From Anaerolineae bacterium (GTDB lineage Bacteria; Desulfobacterota; Desulfobacteria; Desulfobacterales; ETH-SRB1): a DNA stretch of 64,000 bases. Both the position numbers and the translations under genes were made by a program. The notes under the pieces are model-generated. The model was not told the DNA's origin and ran no database searches. It saw nothing but the letters and a program-made list of their open reading frames with translations. The DNA lies in contig DATKWZ010000045.1 in the NCBI GenBank assembly GCA_035529315.1, positions 22,658 to 86,657 on the forward strand. The letters are read 5' to 3'. This document shows, piece by piece, positions 28,356 to 36,985 of this stretch (position 1 is the stretch's first letter; every line of letters begins with the position of its first letter).

Positions 28356-28485
28356 ATATCTCGGAAATTCTACAACTTATTGAACTTATAGATATTTATT
28401 GGAGCTATCGCAAGTTCGATCAGTATTCCAATTGTGAGCAAAGCGAACTAAGCTGATAATAACTTGACAAGGAGATTAAAGGATA

Positions 28486-29292
28486 ATGAATCGCATTGAT
28501 AAAACCTTTGAAGATTTAAGACAAAAAAAAGAAAAGGCTCTGGTTGGATTTATTACCGCAGGCGATCCAAACATCTCGGATTCTTTCAGCATAATTAAAG
28601 CCATGTGCAAAAGCGGCCTGGATATTTTAGAACTTGGAATCTCTTTTTCCGATCCCACGGCTGACGGGCCTGCTATTCAGCGGTCCTCGGCAAGAGCTCT
28701 AAAACAGGGAATAAATCTTAGAGCTGTTCTTGAAATGACCGGCAGGCTGAGGAAAGAGACATCCATACCGATTATCCTTTTCAGTTATTACAATCCTGTT
28801 TACGCATACGGAGCTAAAGCCTTTTACAAAGACGCGCTGGCGGCAGGAGCAGATGGAGCGCTGGTGGTTGATCTTCCGCCTGAGGAGTCTGATGAAATGA
28901 CCTCGCAATGGCCAGGAAATGAGCTTGCCTTAATCCGCCTTGTTGCGCCGACAACTCCGTTAGAACGGATGATTCAAATTGCGCAATCTGCATCAGGATT
29001 TATATACCTTGTTTCCAAAACTGGAGTTACCGGAAGCGAAGGTCTGGACACAGAGGATATAAAGGATAAAATTGGATCGCTTCGCTCGGCGACAAAGCTG
29101 CCCATCTGCGTTGGTTTCGGGATTTCCACGGCTGATGATGTGGCTGCCATTGCTTCGGTTGCAGATGGCGTGGTGATCGGAAGCGCTTTTGAACGTCTAA
29201 TCGAAGATAACCTTGATAATCCCGATATTGTCTCGGTCCTTGCAAACAAGGTGGCCGAGTTTAAAAAAGCGACAAGAATTGTAACATCTTAA
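28486..29292 (+). CDS. trpA: Tryptophan synthase alpha chain
   Basis: 268 residues. TrpA cleaves indole-3-glycerol phosphate and channels indole to TrpB. Signatures: LVGFITAGDPNISDSF (first catalytic acid follows in LELGISFSDPTADGPAIQRS), ALVVDLPPEESDEM (second catalytic Asp) and VCVGFGISTADDV. RBS AAGGAG is about 12 bp upstream. Last of the trp genes. Confidence 0.98.
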   Translation: MNRIDKTFEDLRQKKEKALVGFITAGDPNISDSFSIIKAMCKSGLDILELGISFSDPTADGPAIQRSSARALKQGINLRAVLEMTGRLRKETSIPIILFSYYNPVYAYGAKAFYKDALAAGADGALVVDLPPEESDEMTSQWPGNELALIRLVAPTTPLERMIQIAQSASGFIYLVSKTGVTGSEGLDTEDIKDKIGSLRSATKLPICVGFGISTADDVAAIASVADGVVIGSAFERLIEDNLDNPDIVSVLANKVAEFKKATRIVTS

Positions 29293-29317
29293 TAGCTCAA
29301 GCCCCGTGGATTGCCCG

Positions 29318-30604
29318 ATGCTTCTCCAACTTCCAGCGCTTGTCAAAATTATAGCGATTTTTGTCTTTATCCTTGTTCTCAGCAGATGCAAGATATCTCT
29401 TTATATCTGCCTCTTTTCCGCTGCTGCTGCGGCAGGGCTCTGGATGGGGCAAGGGCCTGTTGAAACGGCTCGTCTTGTTCTTGTCAAGTCCTTAGCCGGT
29501 GAAAGTCTGTGGCTGGCCGTAATTATAGTGGAGATTATCGTCTTAAGCCATCTTCTTAAGGAAGGTCGGCAGATGGAGCGTATTGTCGATACCTTCAAGG
29601 CTATATCTTTTGGCAATCGTTTTACTTTGGCCAGTTTGCCCGCTATAATCGGGCTTCTTCCAATGCCAGGGGGCGCCCTTTTTTCAGCGCCCATGGTGGA
29701 ATCAAGCGCCTCGGGAAGCGGGCTGTCGGCTGAACTTAAAACAGCGATAAACTACTGGTTCAGACACATTTGGGAGTATTGGTGGCCATTATATCCAGGG
29801 ATGATTCTTGCAATAAGCCTTTTAAACGTAAAGCCCTGGCAGCTTATTGCAGCACAATTTCCTTTGTGTCTCGGCGTGTTGGTCAGCGGCAACATCTTTC
29901 TTTTGTCGGCTTGTCCAAAGAAAAGATCAAGCACAACCCCGTCACGCAAAGATGTCCAAAGATTTCTTTATGAGATCATCCCTTTTGGATTGGTCATCCT
30001 CGCCATGTTCGGCCTTGACTTTATAATAGACTATATAGGCCTCCCGTTTGCCTGGCCCAAATATCTTAATTTCCTGACAGGTCTTATTTTGGCCCAGGGT
30101 TGGGTAATAAAGACAAATAATCTGCCGACTCTGCTTGTAAAGAAGGCCTTATTCCATCGATTTACACTCGACATGGCCTTGATCATATTGGGAATAATGG
30201 CATTTAAAGGTGTATTGATAGAGACCCACATGATCGGCAAAATCCAGGAGGAGCTGATCTATTATCACATACCCACGGTTTTTGTGGTGGCTGCTCTGCC
30301 ATTTATCTCCGGCCTGGTTATGGGGATTGCCATCGGATTTGTCGGCAGCTCCTACCCCCTTATCATTGTTCTTCTTCACGGGCAGATTCAGGGCGCTGAG
30401 ATGCTTGCCTACTCTACTCTTGCCTATGGCTTTGGTTATATGGGGATGATGATGAGCCCTGTTCATCTGTGTCTTCTTGTGAGTAACGACTACTTTCATG
30501 CGGACCTGGCCGGAACCTACAAGCTGCTTATAAAGCCCATGATTTTCGTTCTAATTTGGACGGTTTTTTTGTTTATGGTCTATAAAACAGCATTTGCGCT
30601 GTGA
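29318..30604 (+). CDS. DUF401 family membrane protein (putative permease)
   Basis: About 428 residues with roughly ten hydrophobic spans (for example LVKIIAIFVFILVLS and IALGFVGSSYPLIIVLL-like segments). The conserved LLPMPGGALFSAPMVESSA and WFRHIWEYWWPLYPGMILAI blocks identify the DUF401 family (a GntP/CitT-like transporter fold); the substrate is unknown. ATG at 29318 is favoured over a GTG at 29306 because GTGGA lies 8 bp before it. It follows trpA by 25 bp and may be co-transcribed; a role in aromatic compound transport would be speculation. It converges with rnd, 6 bp away. Confidence 0.8.
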   Translation: MLLQLPALVKIIAIFVFILVLSRCKISLYICLFSAAAAAGLWMGQGPVETARLVLVKSLAGESLWLAVIIVEIIVLSHLLKEGRQMERIVDTFKAISFGNRFTLASLPAIIGLLPMPGGALFSAPMVESSASGSGLSAELKTAINYWFRHIWEYWWPLYPGMILAISLLNVKPWQLIAAQFPLCLGVLVSGNIFLLSACPKKRSSTTPSRKDVQRFLYEIIPFGLVILAMFGLDFIIDYIGLPFAWPKYLNFLTGLILAQGWVIKTNNLPTLLVKKALFHRFTLDMALIILGIMAFKGVLIETHMIGKIQEELIYYHIPTVFVVAALPFISGLVMGIAIGFVGSSYPLIIVLLHGQIQGAEMLAYSTLAYGFGYMGMMMSPVHLCLLVSNDYFHADLAGTYKLLIKPMIFVLIWTVFLFMVYKTAFAL

Positions 30605-30610
30605 CGCGGT

Positions 30611-31759
30611 CTATTTTACCTTTCTTAAAACCCCGGTTATATCTTCTCCGAATTCCTCTTTTTGCCAGTTCTTCAGCTCCTTAATTCTTTCAATGTCGCT
30701 TTTATCGAGCGGGTTGGAGACGGCAATAGTGTTTATCATTGTTTTAGTTAACACCAGTGAAGGATTTATCTCAAGAATTTCAGCCTTTTTATCTCTCCAG
30801 GATGTAAGACTTTCTATCCGTTCCACAACCTCAGGTTTTTTAAAAGGAGCCTTGGTGCGAGGATAAACCGGAAGCTTGTTTTCAGTTATATTCAAAGCCT
30901 TATTTATTGCCTCTACCAGGACATTGCCATACATGTCGATTTGCCCGGCACTTAATGTATTTGTCTTTTTTAATCGCTGCAGATTTACCGGTTGTGCCTC
31001 AGCGAGTTTTATCATTGAGTTATTGGAGAAAACCTTAAACAGGGGCTTATCTTTCTTTTTTGCGATTTTTCGGCGAGACTGGAGAAGATATTCAAGAACA
31101 GCAAGCTGTCTTCGGCTTAACCTCCCTGCTCCTTTAAACTTTAGATATAATGGGTCGCTATTTAATGCAGGAGGTCTTACTTTGCTTAAAATTGCGCATT
31201 CTTCATATACCCATGGAAGACGTCCTTTTTCAGCAAGCTCTTTTTCGAGTATTGCGGCTAAGGGGAGAAGATGGATTGCATCGCAGGCAGCATATTTTAT
31301 CATTTCATCCGGCAGGGGCCTTTTTGACCAGTCTTTTTTCTGAAATCTTTTATCAAGCTTTACATTGAACCTTTGCTGAAGAACGGCATCAAGGCCTGTT
31401 CCATTAATACCAAGGAACATGCATGCAAGCTGGGTGTCAAACAGATTGTTTATTTTTATGTTAAAATCCCTATATAGAGAGCGAACATCATAATCTGCTC
31501 CGTGAAATATTTTTTTTATATCACGATTCGCAAAAAAGGGTTTAAGCAAAGAAAGGTCTTTGATCTGTAAAGTGTCTATGACTACATTTATTCTTTTTGC
31601 CGCTATCTGAATAAGACATACCTTTTCCTTAAAATGGAACATTGAATCCGCTTCCAGATCAACGGCAATGGTTTTTTCATTTTTCAAGGATCGGGTGATA
31701 TCTTCCAGGCCTGATATTGTGTCTATTATTTGATAATTTAAACCATCGCAATTTTTCAT
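30611..31759 (-). CDS. rnd: Ribonuclease D
   Basis: 382 residues. DEDD-family 3'-5' exonuclease motifs: TIAVDLEADSMFHF (Exo I), KIFHGADYDVRSLYRDF (Exo II) and MIKYAACDAIHLLPLA (Exo III with Tyr). Two HRDC-type regions follow (LSRRQLAVLEYLLQSRRKIA and ERIESLTSWRDKKAEILEIN). It trims tRNA 3' ends. ATG is preceded by AAGGAT at 4-5 bp. Transcribed convergently with the DUF401 gene. Confidence 0.95.
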   Translation of the reverse strand: MKNCDGLNYQIIDTISGLEDITRSLKNEKTIAVDLEADSMFHFKEKVCLIQIAAKRINVVIDTLQIKDLSLLKPFFANRDIKKIFHGADYDVRSLYRDFNIKINNLFDTQLACMFLGINGTGLDAVLQQRFNVKLDKRFQKKDWSKRPLPDEMIKYAACDAIHLLPLAAILEKELAEKGRLPWVYEECAILSKVRPPALNSDPLYLKFKGAGRLSRRQLAVLEYLLQSRRKIAKKKDKPLFKVFSNNSMIKLAEAQPVNLQRLKKTNTLSAGQIDMYGNVLVEAINKALNITENKLPVYPRTKAPFKKPEVVERIESLTSWRDKKAEILEINPSLVLTKTMINTIAVSNPLDKSDIERIKELKNWQKEEFGEDITGVLRKVK

Positions 31760-31915
31760 TTTTATCCTTGACCTGCAGGGCTGATTTTCATAAGTATCTA
31801 TATCTTATTCAATATTATTAAGTTAGCCGCTTTTATTATTAACCGCCACGAAGCACGAAGGATTTTTTTATCTTCGCGTTCTTTGTAGTAAAAATATTAT
31901 TGTGAGCATATTATA

Positions 31916-33829
31916 ATGAACATAACATTTCCTGATGGGAATATAAAGGGCTTTGACAACATGCCCACCGGTTTTGATGTGGCTATGAGCATTTCGGAAG
32001 ATTTTGCAAGAAACTGCGTTGCCATGGAGCTGGATTCCGCGATTGTTGATTTAAACACAAAGATTACTCGCGACGCTTCTGTAAGATTTATTACAACCAA
32101 GGAGCCGGAAGCGCTGGATATTCTTCGTCACAGCGCGGCGCATGTCATGGCTCAGGCGATTTTGCATATTTTCCCGGGAGCAAAGCTTACAATAGGGCCT
32201 GTTGTGGAAAACGGTTTTTATTATGATATTGACATGGAGCCGGTTTCTGAAGAGGATTTCCCGAAAATTGAAGCTGAGATGAAAAAAATTATAAATGCAA
32301 AGGTTCCATTTAAAAGAAAAGAGGTGTCAAAATCCAAAGCAATGGATTTTTATATAAATGAACCATATAAACTGGAAATGATTTCAGAGCTGGAAGATGG
32401 AACAATATCCCTGTATGAACAGGGGGATTTTACAGATTTATGCCGCGGCCCGCATATCCCTCACGCAGGATTTGTCAAGGCAGTAAAGCTTATGAAGGTT
32501 TCAGGCGCTTACTGGCGCGCTGATCAGACAAAGCAGCAACTCCAGAGAATTTATGGCGCCGCCTTTTTCAGCAAAAAAGAGCTGAAGGCATATCTGGATT
32601 TTCTGGAAGAGGCAAAAAAGAGGAACCATCGAAAAATCGGCGTGGCAATGGATCTTTTCAGTTTTCATGACGAGGCGCCTGGAATGCCTTTTTTCCACCC
32701 AAAAGGGCTTGTTATATGGAGATCTCTGATAGATTACTGGCGCCTGGAACACAGGGCCGCGGGTTATGTTGAGATAAAGACTCCTGTTATGCTTTCCCGC
32801 AGCCTGTGGGAAAAAAGCGGCCACTGGGAAAACTACCGCGAAAATATGTATACATCCGTGGTGGATGAAATAGAATATGCCATTAAACCGATGAACTGCC
32901 CGGGCGGGATGCTTTTTTACGGCACAAAACCCAGCTCATACAAAGATTTGCCGATCCGCGCCGCTGAAATCGGACTTGTTCACCGGCACGAATTAAGCGG
33001 TGTTTTATCAGGCCTGTTCAGGGTCAGGGCTTTTCATCAGGATGACGCACACATTTTCATGATGCCGGACCAGATCGAAGATGAAATCCTTGGTGTGTTC
33101 AGACTGGTAGAACGCATTTACAGCACCTTTGGGCTTGGTTTTCACATAGAGCTTTCAACGCGTCCTGAAAAATCTATCGGCACGGACAAACAATGGGAGG
33201 TTGCTACGGAAGGCTTAAAGTCCGCGCTCAAGATCTACGGCAGGGACTATAAAATAAATGAAGGTGACGGCGCTTTTTACGGGCCAAAGATAGATATTCA
33301 CATTAAGGATGCCCTTGGCCGCACCTGGCAGTGCGGAACCATACAGCTGGACATGGCCTTGCCTGAAAGATTCGACCTGTCGTATATTGCAAAGAACAAT
33401 GAAAAACATCGCCCCCTGATGATACACAGGGTAATTTTTGGTTCTATTGAGAGGTTTTTCGGTATTTTGATCGAACACTTTGCCGGGAAGTTCCCATTAT
33501 GGATGACGCCGGTGCAGGTAATCATACTGCCGATAAATGATGACCTTATCCCTTATGCAAACGAAGTAATGACAACTCTTGCACAAGCAGGACTGCGCGC
33601 AGAATTAGACAGCAGGACGGAAAGCCTGAACAAAAAGATTCGTGAGGCCCAGGTAAATAAAATTCCCCTTATACTTACTATTGGGAAAAAGGAAAAAGAC
33701 TCAGGCGCTCTTTCGGTTAGAACCCTGGATGGCAATGTCAGATATGGGGTCACCATGGAGGAGTTTTTAAACAGAGTTCTTGAGCATGTTAGTCAAAGAA
33801 AACCGGAACTGGAAATTATCTGGTCTTGA
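31916..33829 (+). CDS. thrS: Threonyl-tRNA synthetase
   Basis: 637 residues, full length. TGS domain at the N-terminus (ITFPDGNIKGFDNMPTGFDV), editing domain with LRHSAAHVMAQAILHIFPGA, catalytic class II motifs (HPKGLVIWRSLIDYW, AIKPMNCPGGMLFY, LVHRHELSGVLSGLFRVRAF) and an anticodon-binding domain (PVQVIILPINDD). No strong ribosome-binding site precedes the ATG. The 3' end overlaps the convergent nth gene by 14 bp. Confidence 0.98.
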   Translation: MNITFPDGNIKGFDNMPTGFDVAMSISEDFARNCVAMELDSAIVDLNTKITRDASVRFITTKEPEALDILRHSAAHVMAQAILHIFPGAKLTIGPVVENGFYYDIDMEPVSEEDFPKIEAEMKKIINAKVPFKRKEVSKSKAMDFYINEPYKLEMISELEDGTISLYEQGDFTDLCRGPHIPHAGFVKAVKLMKVSGAYWRADQTKQQLQRIYGAAFFSKKELKAYLDFLEEAKKRNHRKIGVAMDLFSFHDEAPGMPFFHPKGLVIWRSLIDYWRLEHRAAGYVEIKTPVMLSRSLWEKSGHWENYRENMYTSVVDEIEYAIKPMNCPGGMLFYGTKPSSYKDLPIRAAEIGLVHRHELSGVLSGLFRVRAFHQDDAHIFMMPDQIEDEILGVFRLVERIYSTFGLGFHIELSTRPEKSIGTDKQWEVATEGLKSALKIYGRDYKINEGDGAFYGPKIDIHIKDALGRTWQCGTIQLDMALPERFDLSYIAKNNEKHRPLMIHRVIFGSIERFFGILIEHFAGKFPLWMTPVQVIILPINDDLIPYANEVMTTLAQAGLRAELDSRTESLNKKIREAQVNKIPLILTIGKKEKDSGALSVRTLDGNVRYGVTMEEFLNRVLEHVSQRKPELEIIWS

Positions 33830-34454
33830 CAGGAAGATAAAAGCATAGTTCGTGCATGGGACAGGACCGGCAAACAGGGTTTCTTGCCTTGCAGACAGCT
33901 CTTCCAAAATAAATAAGACGAAGAGAAAAGTCGCTCCACTCTTTTTTTGGTATTATCTTCATTAGATCAAACTCAATCTTTATTGGATCATTATTTTCCG
34001 TCAGCCCGAGCCTTTTTGAAATCCTTGCAACATGGGTATCAACGGCAATACCCGGAATCCCAAATCCAGCGCCAAGAACCACATTGGCGGTTTTACGTCC
34101 TACGCCCGGCAGTTTTACAAGTTCATCAAGGGTTTCAGGCACCATGCCATTGTGTTTTTCTATAAGGATCGCGGAACAGTTTTTGATATTTTCAGCCTTG
34201 TTTCGGAAAAAACCTGTCGAATGGATTAATTCCTCAACAGTCTTATTCGATACATCAACAAAATCATATGGAGTCGTCAGCTTGTTGAATAAATCTTTTG
34301 TTACATTATTTACCTGCTTGTCTGTACACTGGGCTGACAATATTGTTGCCACAAGAAGCTGAAAAGGGTTCCTGTGATTGAGATGAGTCTTGACTTTTGG
34401 ATACGCGCTTTTTAGTATTTCGCGTATCTTTTTTGCGCGAGCTTTAACTTGCAT
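33816..34454 (-). CDS. nth: Endonuclease III
   Basis: 212 residues. Helix-hairpin-helix LVKLPGVGRKTANVVLGAGF contains the catalytic Lys, AVDTHVARISKRLG the catalytic Asp, and the C-terminal CKARNPVCRSCPMHELC binds the 4Fe-4S cluster. It is a bifunctional glycosylase / AP lyase for oxidised pyrimidines. Its start faces palindromic element C. Confidence 0.97.
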   Translation of the reverse strand: MQVKARAKKIREILKSAYPKVKTHLNHRNPFQLLVATILSAQCTDKQVNNVTKDLFNKLTTPYDFVDVSNKTVEELIHSTGFFRNKAENIKNCSAILIEKHNGMVPETLDELVKLPGVGRKTANVVLGAGFGIPGIAVDTHVARISKRLGLTENNDPIKIEFDLMKIIPKKEWSDFSLRLIYFGRAVCKARNPVCRSCPMHELCFYLPVKTR

Positions 34455-34482
34455 TATGTCCCCTTTATCAAAGTTGTAACAG

Positions 34483-34733
34483 TTTAGCTTTTTAAAAATG
34501 TTACCGCTTCAGTTACAATTAAATTTAAACCAGGAAAAACTCACGTATAAGAAATCGTAAAGAAAGAACAGTCCATAATAAAAATAATAATTGTGGCAAG
34601 TAAGACGATTCTATAAATAACAATATCGTATCAGGTTCTTTCTTAACAATTTCTAATACATTCAGACAGTTCCCTGTTTTAAATTTAATCATAGCTGAAG
34701 CTTTTTGTGGTTGGCTTATTTCATAAAGCTAAA
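34483..34733. repeat. Palindromic element, copy C (about 251 bp)
   Basis: Left arm 34483 to about 34569 (GCTTCAGTTACAATTAAATT ... AAATCGTAAAGAAAGAAC), spacer about 64 bp, right arm about 34634-34733 (reverse complement GCTTCAGCTATGATTAAATT ... AATTGTTAAGAAAGAACC). Outer ends TTTAGC and GCTAAA. It fills most of the nth to 34774 gap and ends 40 bp before the next start codon. Same orientation as copy B. Confidence 0.85.
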
Positions 34734-34773
34734 AAGCTACTCAAATTTAAATCTATTTCAGGCAATCAATATC

Positions 34774-35769
34774 ATGATTTTACATACAAGAAAAGTGCGG
34801 GCGCTTGGTCTTTGCTCCGGCGGCCTTGATAGTATTTTATCGGCGCTGGTTTTGCGCAAACAGGGGATAGAGGTTGAATGGGTAACCTTTGAGACCCCGT
34901 TTTTTTCATCTGAAAAGGCTTTGCATGCCGCGCAGATAACAGGGATACCAATAACAGTTAAAAATATTACACCAATCTATCTTGAAATGCTGAAAAACCC
35001 TCCATGCGGATATGGAAAGCACATGAATCCCTGCATGGACTGCCATGCCTTAATGTTCAGGCTTGCAGGCGCTATAATGGAAGACAGGGGATTTGATTTT
35101 CTTTTCAGCGGCGAAGTGGTAGGGCAGCGTCCAATGTCTCAGACAAAACAGTCTCTCCGTTATGTTGAGAAACATTCAGGCTATGACGGCTTTATTCTGC
35201 GCCCATTGAGTGCCGCAAAACTTCCGATTACCATACCTGAAAAAAAGGGGCTTGTGGACAGAAATCTTCTTCTCGATATTAGCGGAAGATCGCGCAAGAT
35301 GCAGATAAAAATTGCCGGAGAATTCGGTATTATTGATTATCCTTCCGCAGCAGGCGGCTGTCTTCTAACCGATATGGGTTATGCCGCGCGTCTAAGGGAT
35401 TTATTTGACCACCAGGAGGAATTTACAGAAGAGGAACTTTATCTTTTAAAGCACGGCCGGCATCTGCGTTTAAACAAAAACACAAAGATAATAGTCGGGC
35501 GCACAAAAAGCGACAATGAACAAATAAAAAGATATTACAACCCGGCAGCGGATACTGTTATCAAGGTAAATGATTTCCCCGGCCCTACTGTTGTAGTACC
35601 GCATGGAGGCAGTAAGGAGATTATTCTTTTAGCGGCGTCAATATGTGTTGGATACAGCAAGGCACCTGTTAATGCTCAGGTTGATGTTGGGGTTGTAACG
35701 CCCCGGAGTTCTGAGATTCTTAAGGTGCCGGGAATTCCTCCGGAAGAAATAAAGCAATATTTGATATAG
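34774..35769 (+). CDS. PP-loop ATPase (MnmA/ThiI-like tRNA thiolation family) with C-terminal NFACT-R-like domain
   Basis: About 331 residues from the ATG at 34774 (MILHTRKVRALGLCSGGLDS). An upstream TTG start is rejected because it would lie inside the repeat element. ALGLCSGGLDSILSALVL is the PP-loop that binds ATP in tRNA-thiolating enzymes; GKHMNPCMDCHALMF supplies a Cys pair. The C-terminal third (LRLNKNTKIIVGRTKSDNEQ, then FPGPTVVVPHGG) resembles the RNA-binding NFACT-R/DUF814 domain. A tRNA modification role is plausible, but the exact nucleoside is unknown. Confidence 0.75.
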   Translation: MILHTRKVRALGLCSGGLDSILSALVLRKQGIEVEWVTFETPFFSSEKALHAAQITGIPITVKNITPIYLEMLKNPPCGYGKHMNPCMDCHALMFRLAGAIMEDRGFDFLFSGEVVGQRPMSQTKQSLRYVEKHSGYDGFILRPLSAAKLPITIPEKKGLVDRNLLLDISGRSRKMQIKIAGEFGIIDYPSAAGGCLLTDMGYAARLRDLFDHQEEFTEEELYLLKHGRHLRLNKNTKIIVGRTKSDNEQIKRYYNPAADTVIKVNDFPGPTVVVPHGGSKEIILLAASICVGYSKAPVNAQVDVGVVTPRSSEILKVPGIPPEEIKQYLI

Positions 35770-35772
35770 TAG

Positions 35773-36825
35773 TTAATCAAGTTTCGCTGTCCTGACCCTG
35801 AGCTGGCCGCATGCTGCTGAAATATCCCTGCCCTTGCTGCGCCGGGTGATAACAATATAATTATTTTTGCGCAGGATTTCTCTGAAGTTATTAATTACAT
35901 CCTCTTCCGGCTGCCTGAAATCACTGCCTTCATGTTCATTAAATGGTATGAGATTGATTTTTGCCTTTATTGAACGCAGCAGGTTGGCAAGGCGATTTGC
36001 GTCATCAGAAGAATCATTTATACCTTTTAAGAGAATATATTCAATCATTATGCTTTGACGGGGCGGCAATTTGTATTTGCGGCATGCGTCAAGCAGCATT
36101 TCAATAGGATATTTTTTATTTATGGGCATGAGCATGTCACGAGTTTTATTGTCTGTTGCATTTAATGATATTGCCAGGTTTACATTTGCATCCTGATTCA
36201 GGTCGGGCAGCCTTGGAACCAGTCCTGCCGTGGAAAGTGTGACCTTGTTGTTTGAAAATGCAAGCCCGCACCTGGCATTGGTTATGGTGTTAATAGCGCC
36301 GATCACATTTTTATAATTTGCCAGAGGTTCACCCATGCCCATCATAACTATATTTTTCAGTTTTTCGGGATCCTCCATGTCGTTCATGATGTCGCGCACC
36401 TGTGCCAGGATTTCACCTTTTGTTAAATTCCGTACAAAACCTCCTTTTGCGGTAAGGCAGAACCTGCATCCCTGCGCACAGCCCACCTGGCTTGATATGC
36501 ATAGAGTATAATAATTTTTTTCAGGAATCAGCACACTCTCAATGCATTGTTTGTCAGATAGTTTAAAAAGGTATTTTCTGGAGCCGTCTTGCGAGGTTTC
36601 GATCTGCTTTTTTTCAAGGCGGTCAATCGTGAAATTAAGTGAGAGAAGCTGTCTGATCTCCTTTTTAATATCCGTCATTATCTCAAAATCATCAGCCTGG
36701 CTAAAATAGATCCACTTCATGATCTGATTTGCGCGATAAGCCTCGATATCATGATCTTTGAGCCATGAAACAAGCTGATCATTTGTAAGCTCAACAATGT
36801 TTGTTGTGTTGGATTCAGTTATCAT
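35773..36825 (-). CDS. rlmN: 23S rRNA (adenine(2503)-C(2))-methyltransferase RlmN
   Basis: 350 residues. Radical-SAM cysteines in SSQVGCAQGCRFCLTAKGGF, MGMGEPLANYKNV for SAM binding, and a conserved acceptor Cys near the C-terminus (ISAACGQLRVRT). RlmN methylates A2503 of 23S rRNA and A37 of some tRNAs. It converges with the PP-loop gene, 3 bp away. Confidence 0.97.
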   Translation of the reverse strand: MITESNTTNIVELTNDQLVSWLKDHDIEAYRANQIMKWIYFSQADDFEIMTDIKKEIRQLLSLNFTIDRLEKKQIETSQDGSRKYLFKLSDKQCIESVLIPEKNYYTLCISSQVGCAQGCRFCLTAKGGFVRNLTKGEILAQVRDIMNDMEDPEKLKNIVMMGMGEPLANYKNVIGAINTITNARCGLAFSNNKVTLSTAGLVPRLPDLNQDANVNLAISLNATDNKTRDMLMPINKKYPIEMLLDACRKYKLPPRQSIMIEYILLKGINDSSDDANRLANLLRSIKAKINLIPFNEHEGSDFRQPEEDVINNFREILRKNNYIVITRRSKGRDISAACGQLRVRTAKLD

Positions 36826-36985
36826 TTACCGTTTCAAAGAGACTTTTTTGACAGGATTAACAGACTAAAATATTATAACAATATTAGCTTTTACTTAAAC
36901 TCAATTTTTGATTGGCGCTTTTGTACCGGAAGGAATTCCGATATCAGGTGAAGCCTTTCTGCCTGTGGAAGGAATGGAGGCTATA

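Noticed and set aside
30876..31343. 155-codon plus-strand frame opposite rnd
   Set aside because: Antisense shadow of RNase D, which has all catalytic motifs.
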